Positions 44,990-56,589 are shown, numbered from the stretch's first letter. The stretch: 64,000 bases of DNA from Eutreptiella sp. 'Long Island Sound 2002' (GCA_964036045.1 OZ038399.1:18745670-18809669); one strand, 5' to 3'. A program made the numbers and translations. Notes: generated by a model from the letters alone, not told the origin.

Positions 44990-46800
44990 TGTAGTACTTG
45001 TCCGCACACAGGGGGCATTTCGTCGGCTCCGTGGCCCCTCGCGCCGGGGGGAGCGGCACTGACTTCCGGATGGCGCCCTCCGCTGCTGGTTCGAAGGGCA
45101 GATTGGCCAGTGGGACCGTGTGTGGCGCCAGCGTGCGGCCCGGGGCCGCCGCATCGAGGGCTCGTGTCGCGGGCGCGGGCCCGAGACCCCGGATGGCATC
45201 GCGCTGCACGTCCGCTTGCAGCCACGTTTGCCAGTGTGTGGAGCCGATTTGGCGGTCGGGTTTGCCCCTCCACCGCAGGTCGTGGAAGGCTTGTAGCCAG
45301 TGGTACACAGTGGTCGGGACCGCCAGCTGGAGCTCTAGGTCGGCGGGGTGCGCCGCTGCTGGCCACACCCCCGGCCTCGCCGCCCGGGCGTTGTCCTTCA
45401 GTCTGACCTGGAGCAGGAGGGCGTGGTGTTCGCCCTCCCGTAGCGCCTTGACGATCATGCGGGTACAGTCTGCCACGCGGATCACGGCTTCGGGCCCTGG
45501 CAGGCGCTCGGGGTCGCAGACGACGATGTGCGTGTCCGCCGGGCTGAACATGCAGACCACCCACTGCGGGTTCTGCTGTCCCCGTTGGGCCACCGCCAGG
45601 GTAGCCGCCGGGCGGGCGTGCGTGATTGGTCCCGCGTGGAGGTCCGGGACGTCCGTGGCCCTGATGGCGTCTCCCTGCCACGCGGCCCGTAGATGTTCCT
45701 CCTGGTCGGGGCTCCACACCAGTGCGGGGGGGTTGACCCACCCCGGTTCCTGCCTCTTGTTGGGGGCGCTGACGGTGTGTAGCAGGACAGCCAGCGGCCA
45801 GGGGTCCGCCGACATATAGTAGGCCTGGGTGGGTCCCTGCTGCCAGTCGACGTGGGGCAGGGGCGGGAATGCTCCTTGCCTGGTGGTGCTGTGCCAGACA
45901 GTCCAGCGGCCTCCGGCCAGGACGTGCGACCGGTACCCTCCGGCGTGGCCGTGCAGGATGGCCTGGTAGCCTGCCGTCTGCAGCACCAGTGCCTCCCCCT
46001 GCTGAGGTCCGGGTGGGGGTGTGCCATCGCCCGCATCCCAGACGCGGGTGCGCCCGCGGAGTGTGGCGTGCCACGGGTCTGGTGCATCGCGCTGCGGCCC
46101 TTGTATGCTTCCCGCAATCTGAGCCGGGCCGTGGTGGTGGACGAAGCTCTCCCCGCCGTCCGCTAGCAACGCTGCCGCGACGACGTATAGCTGCTCCGCC
46201 GTGAGGGGCGCCGTCCGCGCGTGCGTTGCGGCCGGCCGGCGGGGCTGCGTGTCGCGGCAGGGGACGTGGGGCAGCAGTTGCGCCGGCCACGCCGCCACGG
46301 GACCCATGGTGACGGCCGCGACCGCGGACGCCAGCGCCGTGCGGTCCGTTGGCCTGTACTGCCGGAGCCCCGTGGCATCCCGGGCGAGGTGCCTGCAGGC
46401 TGCCATCCAGGCCACCGCTCCGCAGTTCGTGGCGTACGGTTCGGCGCCATCCGCGCCGTCGCGTCCCCTTTGTTGTACCGTGGTGGCGGTGTCGAGCGGG
46501 GGGCCCTGCTGCAGCGCCTCCGGGCCCTGCCCCGGCAAGAGGGCGGGCGGGACTGGCTGCGGGAAGCCCTGCGCGTCTCGGCGCTCCGGGTGCGTGTGGT
46601 ACGGGTTTTGCCGGCGGTGTTCCGGGGCCGCCCGCGGTAGGAAGAGGAGTTGGTGTAGGTACCAGTGGCCTTCCGCGGCGGACGGGTTGCGGAGCGTTAG
46701 CCACTGTTCAACCACGCCTCCCGGGTGCCCGGCCTCGACGCGGCGCTGCAACCCCAGGCGGCCCAGGCGGTTGGACGTGCCCGCGGGTGGGATGTGGGTC
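44990..46800 (-). CDS. ORF1 segment 2 (central to first half of C2H2 finger)
   Basis: About 600 codons in the next frame carry the continuation of ORF1 (VLYPQTHIPPAG ... WYLHQLLFLPRAA ... QWVVCMFSPADTHIVVC ... TKCPLCADKYYT). The frame also reads open upstream of 46800, but there it overlaps segment 1 and is low-complexity. The final Cys pair belongs to the C2H2 finger, which is completed in the original frame. Confidence 0.62.
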
Positions 46801-48295
46801 TGCGGGTAAAGCACCCGCAGCGGCTCCGCGCCAGGTCCAGCACCTCGTCGGTGAGCTGCTCCGTGAGAGCCGACGCCCTGTGCAGGGCGTGGCGGACCCC
46901 GGGTGTGGGGGCCGTGAGTTGTTCGAGCACCGGTCCCGGCGGGTACCGTGCACCCGGGTTCGTTAGCCATTCTCTGGTGTGGCTCAGTATGGCCTTCCAC
47001 ACGTCCCTCGTAAAGGCGTGTTGGGGGGCCAAAGAGGGGACCATCCGTAGGAGGCGGTGGCACGCCGGCGGCGACCGCATGGGCTGTGGGGCGGCCGCTG
47101 TGATCCACCTGCACGCCGTGCCGGGCACGATCGCCGCCCATTCCACGGTCCCCATTCCCTCGGCGTGGAGCAGCGCTTGGCCCTGGACCAGGGGGAAATA
47201 GGGGCTCGAGCGCCCGCCTCCTTCCTTCCACCGTACCCAGGCGGCCCCCGCCTGCAGGCTGCGGAGCAGGGCCACGCCGGGGAGGAGCGGCTGCGGGAAA
47301 GCACCCTTGACGGCTTGAGTGGCGTGGGCCAGGGTGTCCATGGGCAGATACCACAACGGGAGGACCCAGGGGCCCGGCAGCGGTTGCGCCTCCCCTGCGT
47401 CCCCCCGCCACTCGGAGTCTGGCGGGGCGGCCGGGACCGTGCCCGTCTGCAAAAAGTGGCGTGCCCTCTTGTCGGGGTGCCGTTGGAGGGTTGCCGCGAG
47501 GCTGAGCCCCTCCGCCGCGGGTGCCACTAGGAGGCCGCCCCGGGGCCTGCGCCAGGGGTAATCCTGGTCGGCCGGCCAGGTGTGGAGGTCCCGGGCGATT
47601 TCCTCCGCGGTCCCTGTGGGGGCGTCCTCTGGTGCCAGGTGCCACATGACGGCGAGCACCGCCCACGTGGAGAAGGGCCACGCCCGTGGGGGGGTGTACA
47701 CCTGGATGGTCCATTGTGGGCACGCCCGCCGCACACGGGATGCGTGGAGCACCTCTCGGACCATGTCCGCCGCCAGGACCAGCACCATTCCCGAGGGTTC
47801 CACAATGATCCCCTCTGCGGGTCCGCCGTGGCGGCCCCGGGTGTGCAAGGCCACTGCCGCCTGCCCCGCGTGGGTGACTCGGTCGACGGCCTCCTGGATG
47901 TTCACGCTGCCGCGTGCGGTCTCATCCAGGATCCAGCCCTGCGCCACCCCGTAGCGTAGGGCGGCGCATGCGGCCGCGGGCATCACCTCGGGCAGCGCCC
48001 CGTCATCGGGGCCGGGCTGAGGGTGCTGCTTGGGGCACCAGCCTTCGCCGGTGCAGTGGCCCCGTTTCCACGCGGGGCAGAGGGCGGGCACGCTGCCCGC
48101 CGGCGGCGCAGGTTCCGCGGGCGCGCCTCCCGTGGAGGGCCCCGGGATTTCCTCCGGGTCGGAGTCCGTGTCCGCGTCCCCTTGTGGGGGGTCTCCGTCG
48201 CCGTCTCTGAGTCCCAGTGCCCTGATGACCTCGTGTGCCGCGTCCAGCGTCGGAGATCGGGGGCGTGTTTTGCGTAGGGCCGCGGGTTCCGCCAT
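46800..48295 (-). CDS. ORF1 segment 1 (CCCH finger and central region)
   Basis: This is an open frame of about 500 codons from the ATG at 48295. An acidic stretch (DGDGDPPQGDADTDSDPEE) precedes the CCCH finger. The rest has many Trp residues and looks globular. The frame nominally runs on to 46697, but the protein-like sequence shifts to another frame near 46800. Confidence 0.65.
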
Positions 48296-48371
48296 TGTTG
48301 TGTTGCTGTGCCTAAGAGCAGGGGGTGGGGTGCGGATGTCCCGTGGCTGGCGGGCGCGTGGGTGCGTTGGT

Positions 48372-51300
48372 GCGTTGCTCGTTGTAGGGGTGGCGGAGGG
48401 GCGTCCCCGGGGGGGGTGCCTTCCATCATTGTGTGAGGGGCGTCTGGCGTTAGGCGCTGTCCCTCCCCTGACTGCCCGCCTATTGGGCGGGCTGTTGGGG
48501 TCCGCCACTGTCCCCCTGGCCTGCATGCCCTGTGGGGGCTGCATGCCGCGGGGGTGGTGGGGGGCTGTCCCCGGGGGGGTGGCCTGTCACCGTTGCGAGG
48601 GGCGCCTGGTGTCAGACGCTGTCCCTCCCCCGGCCGCCCGTCCTCTGGAGCGGGTGGCCAGGGTTCCGCGACCCGTGTGTCCCGGGTGCGGTCGGTGCGG
48701 GCGTGGGGACCCAGCACCGGCCCCACAACGTGCGCCCTTGCGGGCCGGCGTTGCTCGCTATGGGGGTGGCGGAAGGGCGTCCCCGGGGGGGGTGCCTTCC
48801 ACCATTGTGAGGGGCGCCTGGCGTCAGACGCTGTCCCTCCCCCGGCCGCCCGTCCTCCGGAGCGGGCAGCCAGGGCTCCGCGACCCGTGTGTCCCGGGTG
48901 CGGTCGGTGCGGGCGTGGGGACCTAGCACCGGTCCCACAGCGTGCGCCCTTGCGGGCCGGCGTTGCTCGTTGTGGGGGTGGCGGAAGGGCGTTCCCGGGG
49001 GGGGTGCCTTCCACCATTGTGAGGGGCGTCTGAGGCCAGGCGCTGTCCCTCCCCCGACTGCCCGCCCACTGGGGCGGGCTGTTGGGGTCCGCCACCCACG
49101 TGCTGTGGGCGCGGGTGTGTGGGTGTGGGGGCCCAACACTGTCCCCTTGGCCTGCATGCCCTGTGGAGGCTGCATGCCGCGGGGGTGGCGAGGGGCCGCC
49201 CCCGGGGGGGGTGGCCTGCCGCTGCTGTGAGGGGCGCCTGGTGTCAGGCGCTGTCCCTCCCCCGGCCGTCCGTCCTCTGGAGCGGGCAGCCAGGGTTCCG
49301 CGACCCGTGTGTCCCGGGTGCAGTCGGCGTGGGCGTGAGGACAGGACCCAGCACCGGCCCCACAGCGTGCGCTCTTGCGGGCCGGTGTTGCTCGCTGTGG
49401 GGGTGGCGGAAGGGCGTCCCCGGGGGGGGTGCCTTCCACCATTGTGGGGGGCGTCTGAGGTCAGGCGCTGTCCCTCCCCCGACCGCCCGCCTATTGGGCG
49501 GGCTGTTGGGGTCCGCCACCCACGTGCTGTGGGCGCGGGTGCGTGGGTGTGGGGGCCCAACACTGTCCCCTTGGCCTGCATGCCCTGTGGGGGCTGCGTG
49601 CCGCCAGGGGGGGTGGGGGGCCGTCCCCGGGGGGGGTGGCCTGCCACCGTTGTGAGGGGCGCCTAGTGTCAGGCGCTGTCCCTACCCCGGCCGCCCGTCC
49701 TCTGGAGCGGGCATCCAGGGTTTCGCGACCCGTGTGTCCCGGGTGCGGTCGGTGCGGGCGCGGGGACCCGGCACCGGCCCCACAGCGTGCGCCCTTGCGG
49801 GCCGGCGTTGCTCGCTGTGGGGGTGGCGGAAGGGCGTCCCCGGGGGGGGTGCCTTCCACCATTGTGAGGGGCGTCTGAGGTCAGGCGCCGTCCCTCCCCC
49901 GACTGCCCGCCCACTGGGCGGGCTGTTGGGGTCCGCCACCCACGTGCTGTGGGCGTGGGTGTGTGGGTGTGGGGGCCCAGCACTGTCCCCTTGGCCTGCA
50001 TGCCCTGTGGGGGCTGCATGCCGTGGGGGTGGTGGGGGGCCGTCCCCGGGGGGGGTGGCCTGCCACCGTTGTGAGGGGCGCTTGGTGTCAGGCGCTGTCC
50101 CTCCCCCGTCCGCCCGTCCTCTGGAGCGGGCAGCCAGGGTTCCGCGACCCGTGTGTCCCGGGTGCGGTCGGTGCGGGCGTGGGGACCCGGCACCGGCCCC
50201 ACAGCGTGCGCCCTCGCGGGCCGGCGTTGCTCGCTGTGGGGGTGGCAGAAGGGCGTCCGCGTGGGGGGTGCCTTCCACCATTGTGGGGGGCGTCTGAGGC
50301 CAGGCGCCGTCCCTCCCCCGACTGCCCGCCCACTGGGCGGGCTGTTGGGGCCCGCCGCCTATGTGCTGTGGGCGCGGGTGTGTGGGTGTGGGGGCCCAAC
50401 ACGGTCCCCGCGGCCCGCCTGCCCTGTGGGGCTGCATGTCGCGGGGGTGGTGGGGGGCCGTCCCCGGGGGGGGTGGCCTGCCACCGTTGTGAGGGGCGCC
50501 TGGTGTCAGGCGCTGTCCCCCACCGGCCGCCCGTCCTCTGGAGCGGGCAGCCAGGGTTCCGCGACCCGTGTGTCCCGGGTGCGGTCGGTGCGGGCGTGGG
50601 GACCCAGCACCGGCCCCACAGTGTGCGCCCTTGCGGGCCGGCGTTGCTCGCTGTGGGGGTGGCGGGAGGGCGTCCCCGGGGGGGGTGCCTTCCACCATTG
50701 TGAGGGGCGTCTGGGGCCAGGCGCCGTCCCTCCCCCGACTGCCCGCCCACTGGGCGGGCTGTTGGGGTCCGCTACCCACGAGCTGTGGGCGCGGGTGTGT
50801 GGGTGTGGGGGCCCAACACTGTCCCTTTGGCCTGCATGCCCTGTGGGGGCTGCGTGCCGCGGGGGTGGTGGGGGGCCGTCCCCGGGGGGGGTGGCCTGCC
50901 ACCGTTGTGAGGGGCGCCTGGTGTCAGGCGCTGTCCCTCCCCCGGCCGCCCGTCCTCTGGAGCGGGCAGCCAGGGTTCCGCGACCCGTGTGTCCCGGGTG
51001 CGGTTGGTGCGGGCGTGTGGACCCAGCACCGGCCCCACAGCGTGCGCCCTTGTGGGCCGGCGTTGCTCGCTGTGGGGGTGGCGGAGGGGCGTCCCCGGGG
51101 GGCGTGCCTTCCACCATTGTGAGGGGCGTCTGAGGACAGGCGCCGTCCCTCCCCCGACTGCCCGCCCACTAGGCGGGCTGTTGGTGTCCGCCACCCACGT
51201 GCTGTGGGCGCGGGTGTGTGGGTGTGGGGGCCCAACACTGTCCCCGCGGGCTGCATGCCCTGTGGGGGCTGCATGCCGCGGGGGTGGTGGGGGGCCGTCC

Positions 51301-53282
51301 CCGGGGGGGGGTGGCCTGCCACCGTTGTGAGGGGCGCTTGGTGTCAGGCGCTGTCCCTCCCCCGGCCGCCCGTCCTCTGGAGCGGGCAGCCAGGGCTCCG
51401 CGACCCGTGTGTCCCGGGTGCGGTCGGTGCGGGCGCGGGGACCCAGCACCGGCCCCATAGCGTGCGCCCTTGCGGGCCGGCGTTGCTCGCTGTGGGGGTG
51501 GCGGGAGGGCGTCCCCGGGGGGGGTGCCTTCCACCATTGTGAGGGGCGTCTGAGGCCAGGCGCCGTCCCTCCCCCGACTGCCCGCCCACTGGGCGGGCTG
51601 TTGGGGTCCGCCACCCACGTGCTGTGGGCGCGGGTGTGTGGGTGTGGGGGCCCAACACTGTCCCCGCGGCCTGCATGCCCTGTGGGGGCTGCATGCCGCG
51701 GGGGTGGTGGGGGGCCGTCCCCGGGGGGGGTGGCCTGCCACCGTTGTGAGGGGCGCTTGGTGTCAGGCGCTGTCCCTCCCCCGGCCGCCCGTCCTCTGGA
51801 GCGGGCAGCCAGGGTTCCGCGACCCGTGTGTCCCGGGTGCGGTCGGTGCGGGCGTGGGGACCCAGCACCGGCCCCACAGCGTGCGCCCTTGCGGGCCGGC
51901 GTTGCTCGCTGTGGGGGTGGCGGAAGGGCGTCCCCGGGGGGGGTGCCTTCCACCATCGTGAGGGGCGCCTGAGGTCAGGCGCTGTCCCTCCCCTGACTGC
52001 CCGCCCACTGGGCGGGCTGTTGGGGTCCGCCACCCACGTGCTGTGGGCGCGGGTGTGTGGGTGTGGGGGCCCAACACTGTCCCCGCGGCCTGCATGCCCT
52101 GTGGGGGCTGCATGCCGCGGGGGTGGTGGGGGGCCGTCCCCGGGGGGGGTGGCCTGCCACCGTTGTGAGGGGCGCTTGGTGTCAGGCGCTGTCCCTCCCC
52201 CGGCCGCCCGTCCTCTGGAGCGGGCAGCCAGGGTTCCGCGACCCGTGTGTCCCGGGTGCGGTCGGTGCGGGCGTGGGCGCCCAGCACCGGCCCCACAGCG
52301 TGCGCCCTTGCGGGCCGGCGTTGCTCGCTGTGGGGGTGGCGGAAGGGCGTCCCCGGGGGGGGTGCCTTCCACCATCGTGAGGGGCGCCTGAGGTCAGGCG
52401 CTGTCCCTCCCCCGACTGCCCGCCCACTGGGCGGGCTGTTGGGGTCCGCCACCCACGTGCTGTGGGCGCGGGTGTGTGGGTGTGGGGGCCCAACACTGTC
52501 CCCGCGGCCTGCATGCCCTGTGGGGGCTGCGTGCCGCGGGGGTGGTGGGGGGCCGTCCCCGGGGGGGGTGGCCTGCCACCGTTGTGAGGGGCGCTTGGTG
52601 TCAGGCGCTGTCCCTCCCCCGGCCGCCCGTCCTCTGGAGCGGGCAGCCAGGGTTCCGCGACCCGTGTGTCCCGGGTGCGGTCGGTGCGGGCGTGGGCACC
52701 CAGCACCGGCCCCACAGCGTGCGCCCTTGCGGGCCGGCGTTGCTCGCTGTGGGGGTGGCGGAAGGGCGTCCCCGGGGGGGGTGCCTTCCACCATCGTGAG
52801 GGGCGCCTGAGGTCAGGCGCCGTCCCTCCCCCGACTGCCCGCCCACTGGGCGGGCTGTTGGGGTCCGCCACCCACGTGCTGTGGGCGCGGGTGTGTGGGT
52901 GTGGGGGCCCGACACTGTCCCCGCGGCCTACATGCCCTGTGGGGGCTGCATGCCGTGGGGGTGGTGGGGGGCCGTCCCCGGGGGGGGTGGCCTGCCACCG
53001 TTGTGAGGGGCGCTTGGTGTCAGGCGCTGTCCCTCCCCCGGCCGCCCGTCATCCGGAGCGGGCGGCCGGGGTTCCGCGACCCGTGTGTCCCGGGTGCGGT
53101 CGGTGCGGGCGTGGGCACCCAGCACCGGCCCCACAGCATGCGCCCTTGCGGGCCGGCGTTGCTCGTTGTGGGGGTGGCGGAAGGGCGTCCCCGGGGGGGG
53201 TGCCTTCCACCATCGTGAGGGGCGCCTGAGGTCAGGCGCTGTCCCTCCCCCGACTGCCCGCCCACTGGGCGGGCTGTTGGGG
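48372..53282. repeat. 5' tandem array, dimeric ~419-bp unit, about 12 copies
   Basis: The period of 419-420 bp is clear from 49.7 to 53.28 kb. Each unit is made of two related halves that both start gaggggcg-ctg and both end near gtccccgggggggg...ccaccattgt. Half A carries the GCCCGCCC-ACT-GGGCGGGC hairpin, gtgtgtgggtgtggg and two tgcatgcc-like sites. Half B carries tctggagcgggcagcc, gcgacccgtgtgtcccgg and gtgcgcccttgcgggcc. Near ORF1 the order is A-B-B-A-B, so one A is missing. Copies from about 51.4 to 53.2 kb are nearly identical and those next to ORF1 are more diverged. The array lies just upstream of ORF1, where tandem promoter monomers sit in some LINEs; promoter activity is inference. 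Confidence 0.92.
53256..53274. other. Representative array hairpin (8-bp stem, 3-base loop)
   Basis: A perfect inverted repeat GCCCGCCC / GGGCGGGC around ACT occurs in each A half-unit. This is the outermost copy, and the array ends just after it. Variants exist near 48479 and 49492 (loop tatt) and near 51170 (aggcgggc). An identical hairpin is present at 32917-32935. Confidence 0.8.
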
Positions 53283-55692
53283 CTCGTTGGGTGTGTGCGG
53301 TGTGTGTGGTGCCTGTGTGGTGCGTGCCGCGGTGCGTGGTGTTGCCTTTCGCCTGTCCCTCTGGTGCCCCCCTCTCCGGTGCTTCGTTGCGGTGTTGTGT
53401 TCGCCGTGTGCTTGCCGTGCCCCCTTCCCTGCGCGCGTCCCTTGCTCGGCTGCTGGCTTTCCCCTCTTTCTTCCGTGGCTTCGTCGCCCTTTACCCTTTC
53501 CTCTACTCTCCGTTGGCTCGCCCTCCTCCCTGGCATGCACTTTTTTCCTGCCTCCGCCCTGGTGTGTGTCTCGGTCTTTTTCCTTGCCTGCTCGTCTTTC
53601 TCTCTTGTTGGGTCCTGTGAGACAAAGGAAGAATGGGGGCATGTGGGCCTTCGGCGGCTTGGTACGGTCACCATGTAACATACTGTGCCCATGTTTGTTG
53701 CGGTCGCGTTCTCCGTTGCGCGGCGTATAACATACCTGTCTTCGCACTTGTGTCTACGTGTGTGCGTACGCTCTTCACCCTTCGTGCCATACCATGGTGT
53801 GCTTGTCCGTGGCGGTGGTGGTTGTGTTGCGCTTGCGGGGGCAGACCTGTTTGTTGTGTTCCTACGCCGTCTCCCGCGTTGATGGCCTATAGAGAGAGGG
53901 AGGAGGGTGGGTGGCTTTCTTGGCGCCTTCTCTTGTCCATCCTTGGTCCTCCCTTTCTCGTGGCGTTTGCGGCGGCGGGTTCGTGCTCCTTCGCCATACC
54001 TTGCTTGTGTATGCTTGCGCGTGTGGGCATCCATACCATTCATACCATCCTCACTTCTTTCCGTTTGGGCTGCCCCTGGGTATTCCCTCATACCACTCCG
54101 TCCCACTCTGTTCCGTCCCACGGCGTTGGCGGCCTCTTGTTCTTCATTTGTTTGTTGGCGGTGTCCACTTTTTGGCGTTGGCGGCTTCCTCTCGTGTTGA
54201 TGGCCTATAGAGCAAGGGAGGAGGGTGGTTTTCATGTCATTTGCCCGGTCGGCGGGTGCGCTGGTGTGGCGGCGTTGTGCGCTTCGTTCTTTTAGTCCGT
54301 CCTTGGCCCTTCCATCCTTGTGTCGTTTGCGGCGGCGGGCTCTGGCCTCTCCATACCTTGCTTGTGTTTGCTTGCGCGTGTGGGCGTACCACTTGCCCTT
54401 TTTGTGCCCTCCGGCTTGTGGTTTGTGTGTTTGGTGGCGGTGGTGTGTGCTCTCCGGTTACGTGTGGCTCCCTTCTCCCGGTTTCGTGGTTTCCCGGTTT
54501 CATACCATCACTTCTTTCCGCTTGGGCTGCCCATTAGGTATTCCCTCATACCACTCATGTTCCGGTCCGCGGTGTTGGCGGCCTTTTGCTCTTTGTGTGT
54601 TCTTTGGCGGTGTCCACATTTTCCTCGGCGCTGGCAGCCTATAGAGTGAGATGGGAGAAGAAGGGGGTGGTTCTCGTGGCGGTTGCTTGGTTGGTGGGCG
54701 CGTTGGCGCCGCGGTTCGCTTGCGTCTCCATTAGCGGCGGCTCTTGGCATTTTTTTCCATACCTTTTGGCGCTTGCGGCGTTTGTCGGACCCTTGCGTGT
54801 GCGGGCATACCTCTTGCTCTTCGTGTGCCCTTGGGTTTGTGGTATGTGTGTTTGTGGTGGCGGTGGTGCGCTCTCCGGTGGCGTGTGGTGCCCTCCTTTT
54901 GGTTACGTGCGGGTGTCCCTCATACCATGCTTCTTTCCGTGCGGGCGGCCTAGAGTATAGAGAGTATAGAATGCATACGTGGGCGGTTGGGCGGCGGCGT
55001 GGTGCTCGTGGCGGTGGTTGGTTCGGCGGCGGGTTGTTTATACCTTGGCGTGCTTGCGGCGGCTCTCTTGGCGTGTGCGTGCATGGGCATACCTCTTGCG
55101 TGTGTTTCATGGTGTTTCATGGTTTCCCTGTTTTTTCGTGTGGCGCTTTGCGTTTGGGCGGTCTCTTCTCCTTGATGCTTTCACACACCTTGTCTCACGG
55201 CGTCCTCGTCCTATGCGTGCGGGGGATGTTAGCGGGCGTGCCCTCTTGTTGGTGGTGGTGTGGCCGTTGTGTCCTTTCCCTCGTGCGTTGCGCACCTCGG
55301 CTCCCTTTCGTCGTGTGGCAGCGTGGCGCATCGTGCAACATACTTGTTTCGGCGGTCGGCATGTTCCCGTGGCGCCTACCCTATGTTGTCTCGTCGTTTT
55401 GTTTTACTTATTGGTGTTGGGGCGCGCACAAGTCCCCTACTCCTACTGCATGCACTTTGCTAAGTGTTTTGGGGCACGCAACGTTCAGCTTTTCCGTCTT
55501 GGCGGCTCTTGTGTTCGTTGTTTTTCTGTGAGTGTCCTACCATTTTCGACCTCGCCAAACAGCGGCGTAAAAATTTGTGGGGGGTTTCTGAGGTCGGAAA
55601 ACACGATTTTACCATTTATTTTTGCTGGCTGTGCCTCTTTTTCTTGGTTTTTTAATTTTTCTCTGCTGCGATCGCGCGACGGTCTATACACT
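53283..55692 (-). other. 5'-terminal region of the element with diverged repeats
   Basis: About 2.4 kb of T/G-rich (plus-strand) DNA has no convincing gene. It contains degenerate repeats spaced about 280-460 bp: cataccttgcttgtgt near 53994 and 54350 with relatives near 54757 and 55037; ctttccg-ttgggctgcc near 54056 and 54514; and CTATAG in a shared context (ggcctatagag) at 53887, 54205 and 54639, with a broken version near 54950. The last ~200 bp before the target duplication are AT-richer. Its place between the GC-rich array and the right target duplication makes it the 5' end of the element, but it could be a separate insertion. Confidence 0.6.
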
Positions 55693-55707
55693 GCAATACC
55701 AATTTGA
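55693..55707. repeat. Target-site duplication, right copy (5' side of element)
   Basis: Gcaataccaatttga is the first satellite sequence after the insert and matches the satellite consensus exactly. It duplicates 31965-31979 with one C/T difference. Confidence 0.75.
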
Positions 55708-56589
55708 AATGGGCATTGTGCGGGCACGAACTGTGAAGTTCAACCTGAAAATAGCGTCATTCGCGTGCAAGGGAGCCTAAAGCCCAGATTTGCGCACACG
55801 GGCAAATTCGGGCAAATTCTCTGCTACACGTGCGACGTGGTTCGTATGATACACGAACATCATGATGCACCTTGTTCTGGCCGGAGGGTTGAGTGGTTGT
55901 GATATGGGCAATACCAATTTGAAATGGGCATTGTGCGGGCACGTACTGTTCAGTTCAACCTGAAAATGGCGTCACTCGTCTGCAAGGGAGCCTGAACCTC
56001 ACATTTGCACACACGGGCAAAGTCGGGCAAATTCTCTGCTACATGTGCGAGGTGGTTCGTATGGTACACGAACATCATGATGCACCTTGATTTGACCAGG
56101 GGGTTGAGTGGTCGAGATATGGGCAATACCAATTTGGAATGGTCATTGTGCGGGCACGCACTGTTCAGTTCAACCTGAAAATAGCGTCATTCGGGTGCAA
56201 GGGAGCCTAAAGCCCAGATTTGCACACACGGGCTAATTCGGGCAAATTCTCTGCTACATGTGCGAGGTGGTTCGTATGGTACACGAACATCATGATGCAC
56301 CTTGTTTTGACCAGAGGGTTGAGTGGTCGAGATATGGGCAATACCAATTTGGAATGGTCATTGTGCGGGCACGCACTGTTCAGTTCAACCTGAAAATAGC
56401 GTCCTTCGCGTGCAAGGGAGCCTAAACCTCACATTTGCACACACGGGCAAATTCGGGCAAATTCTCTGCTACATGTGCGACGTGGTTCGTATGGTACACG
56501 AACAGCATGATGCAGCTTGTTCTGGCCAGAGGGTTGAGTGGTCGCGATATTGGCAACACCAATTTGAAATGGGCATTGTGCGGGCACGC

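Larger units (their letters stand above)
44603..48295 (-). pseudogene. LINE ORF1: CCCH and C2H2 zinc-finger RNA-binding protein, two frame changes
   Basis: The start at 48295 lies in the strong context ACAACAATGGCGG, about 75 bases after the 5' array. About 1230 codons run to TGA at 44603. Residues 73-91 form a CCCH finger (C-x7-C-x5-C-x3-H, CPAWKRGHC...GWCPKQH). The long central part is rich in Trp, His and aliphatic residues, unlike GC noise, but I recognise no domain in it. Near the C terminus KCPLCADKYYT (about 45015) is followed, one frame over, by AMLEHLAWHAVH, which together make a C2H2 finger. The frame changes near 46800 (DLARSR to PLRVLYPQTH) and near 44990 inside the C2H2 finger. 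The order upstream of EN-RT fits an ORF1/Gag-like RNA-binding protein. It is unusually long for a LINE ORF1. Confidence 0.7.
31980..55692 (-). mobile_element. Giant non-LTR (LINE-type) retrotransposon, ~23.7 kb
   Basis: The insert interrupts the satellite and is bounded by a 15-bp duplication of satellite sequence. The two satellite flanks resume in the same phase. All supported coding regions are on the minus strand. The class is set by a domain series typical of LINE ORF2: AP-like endonuclease (SWN, QET, GDTN, SDH motifs), RT with FDARKAFD, VRQGNPESP and YIDD, RNase H, and a Cys/His zinc knuckle. An ORF1 with zinc fingers lies upstream. There are no long terminal repeats, integrase or protease. 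It ends in a short CAAACCT-type repeat rather than poly(A). The length is far above the usual 4-8 kb, owing to 7.3 kb of 5' repeats, two extra ORFs and a 2.8-kb 3' region. I infer one element from the duplication and the common strand; nesting of two elements is not excluded. Confidence 0.8.

Noticed and set aside
48372-53282. Many overlapping 100-400-codon frames on both strands in the 5' array
   Set aside because: They repeat with the 419-bp unit, exist in all frames and are Pro/Gly/Arg-rich. The unit is not a multiple of three. No coding claim is justified.
52928-54235. A 435-codon minus-strand frame in the 5' region
   Set aside because: Lys/Arg/Thr/Glu-rich low complexity, crossing from the GC-rich array into the diverged repeats, with internal peptide repeats that only mirror the DNA repeats.
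31980-55692. LTR retrotransposon or endogenous retrovirus
   Set aside because: No terminal repeats at the ends, no integrase or aspartic protease motifs, and an AP-like endonuclease is present. The shared 5'/3' module is internal and short.
31980-55692. rRNA, tRNA or snRNA genes inside the GC-rich region
   Set aside because: I looked for tRNA-like A/B boxes, clover-leaf patterns and conserved rRNA motifs and saw none I could support by eye.
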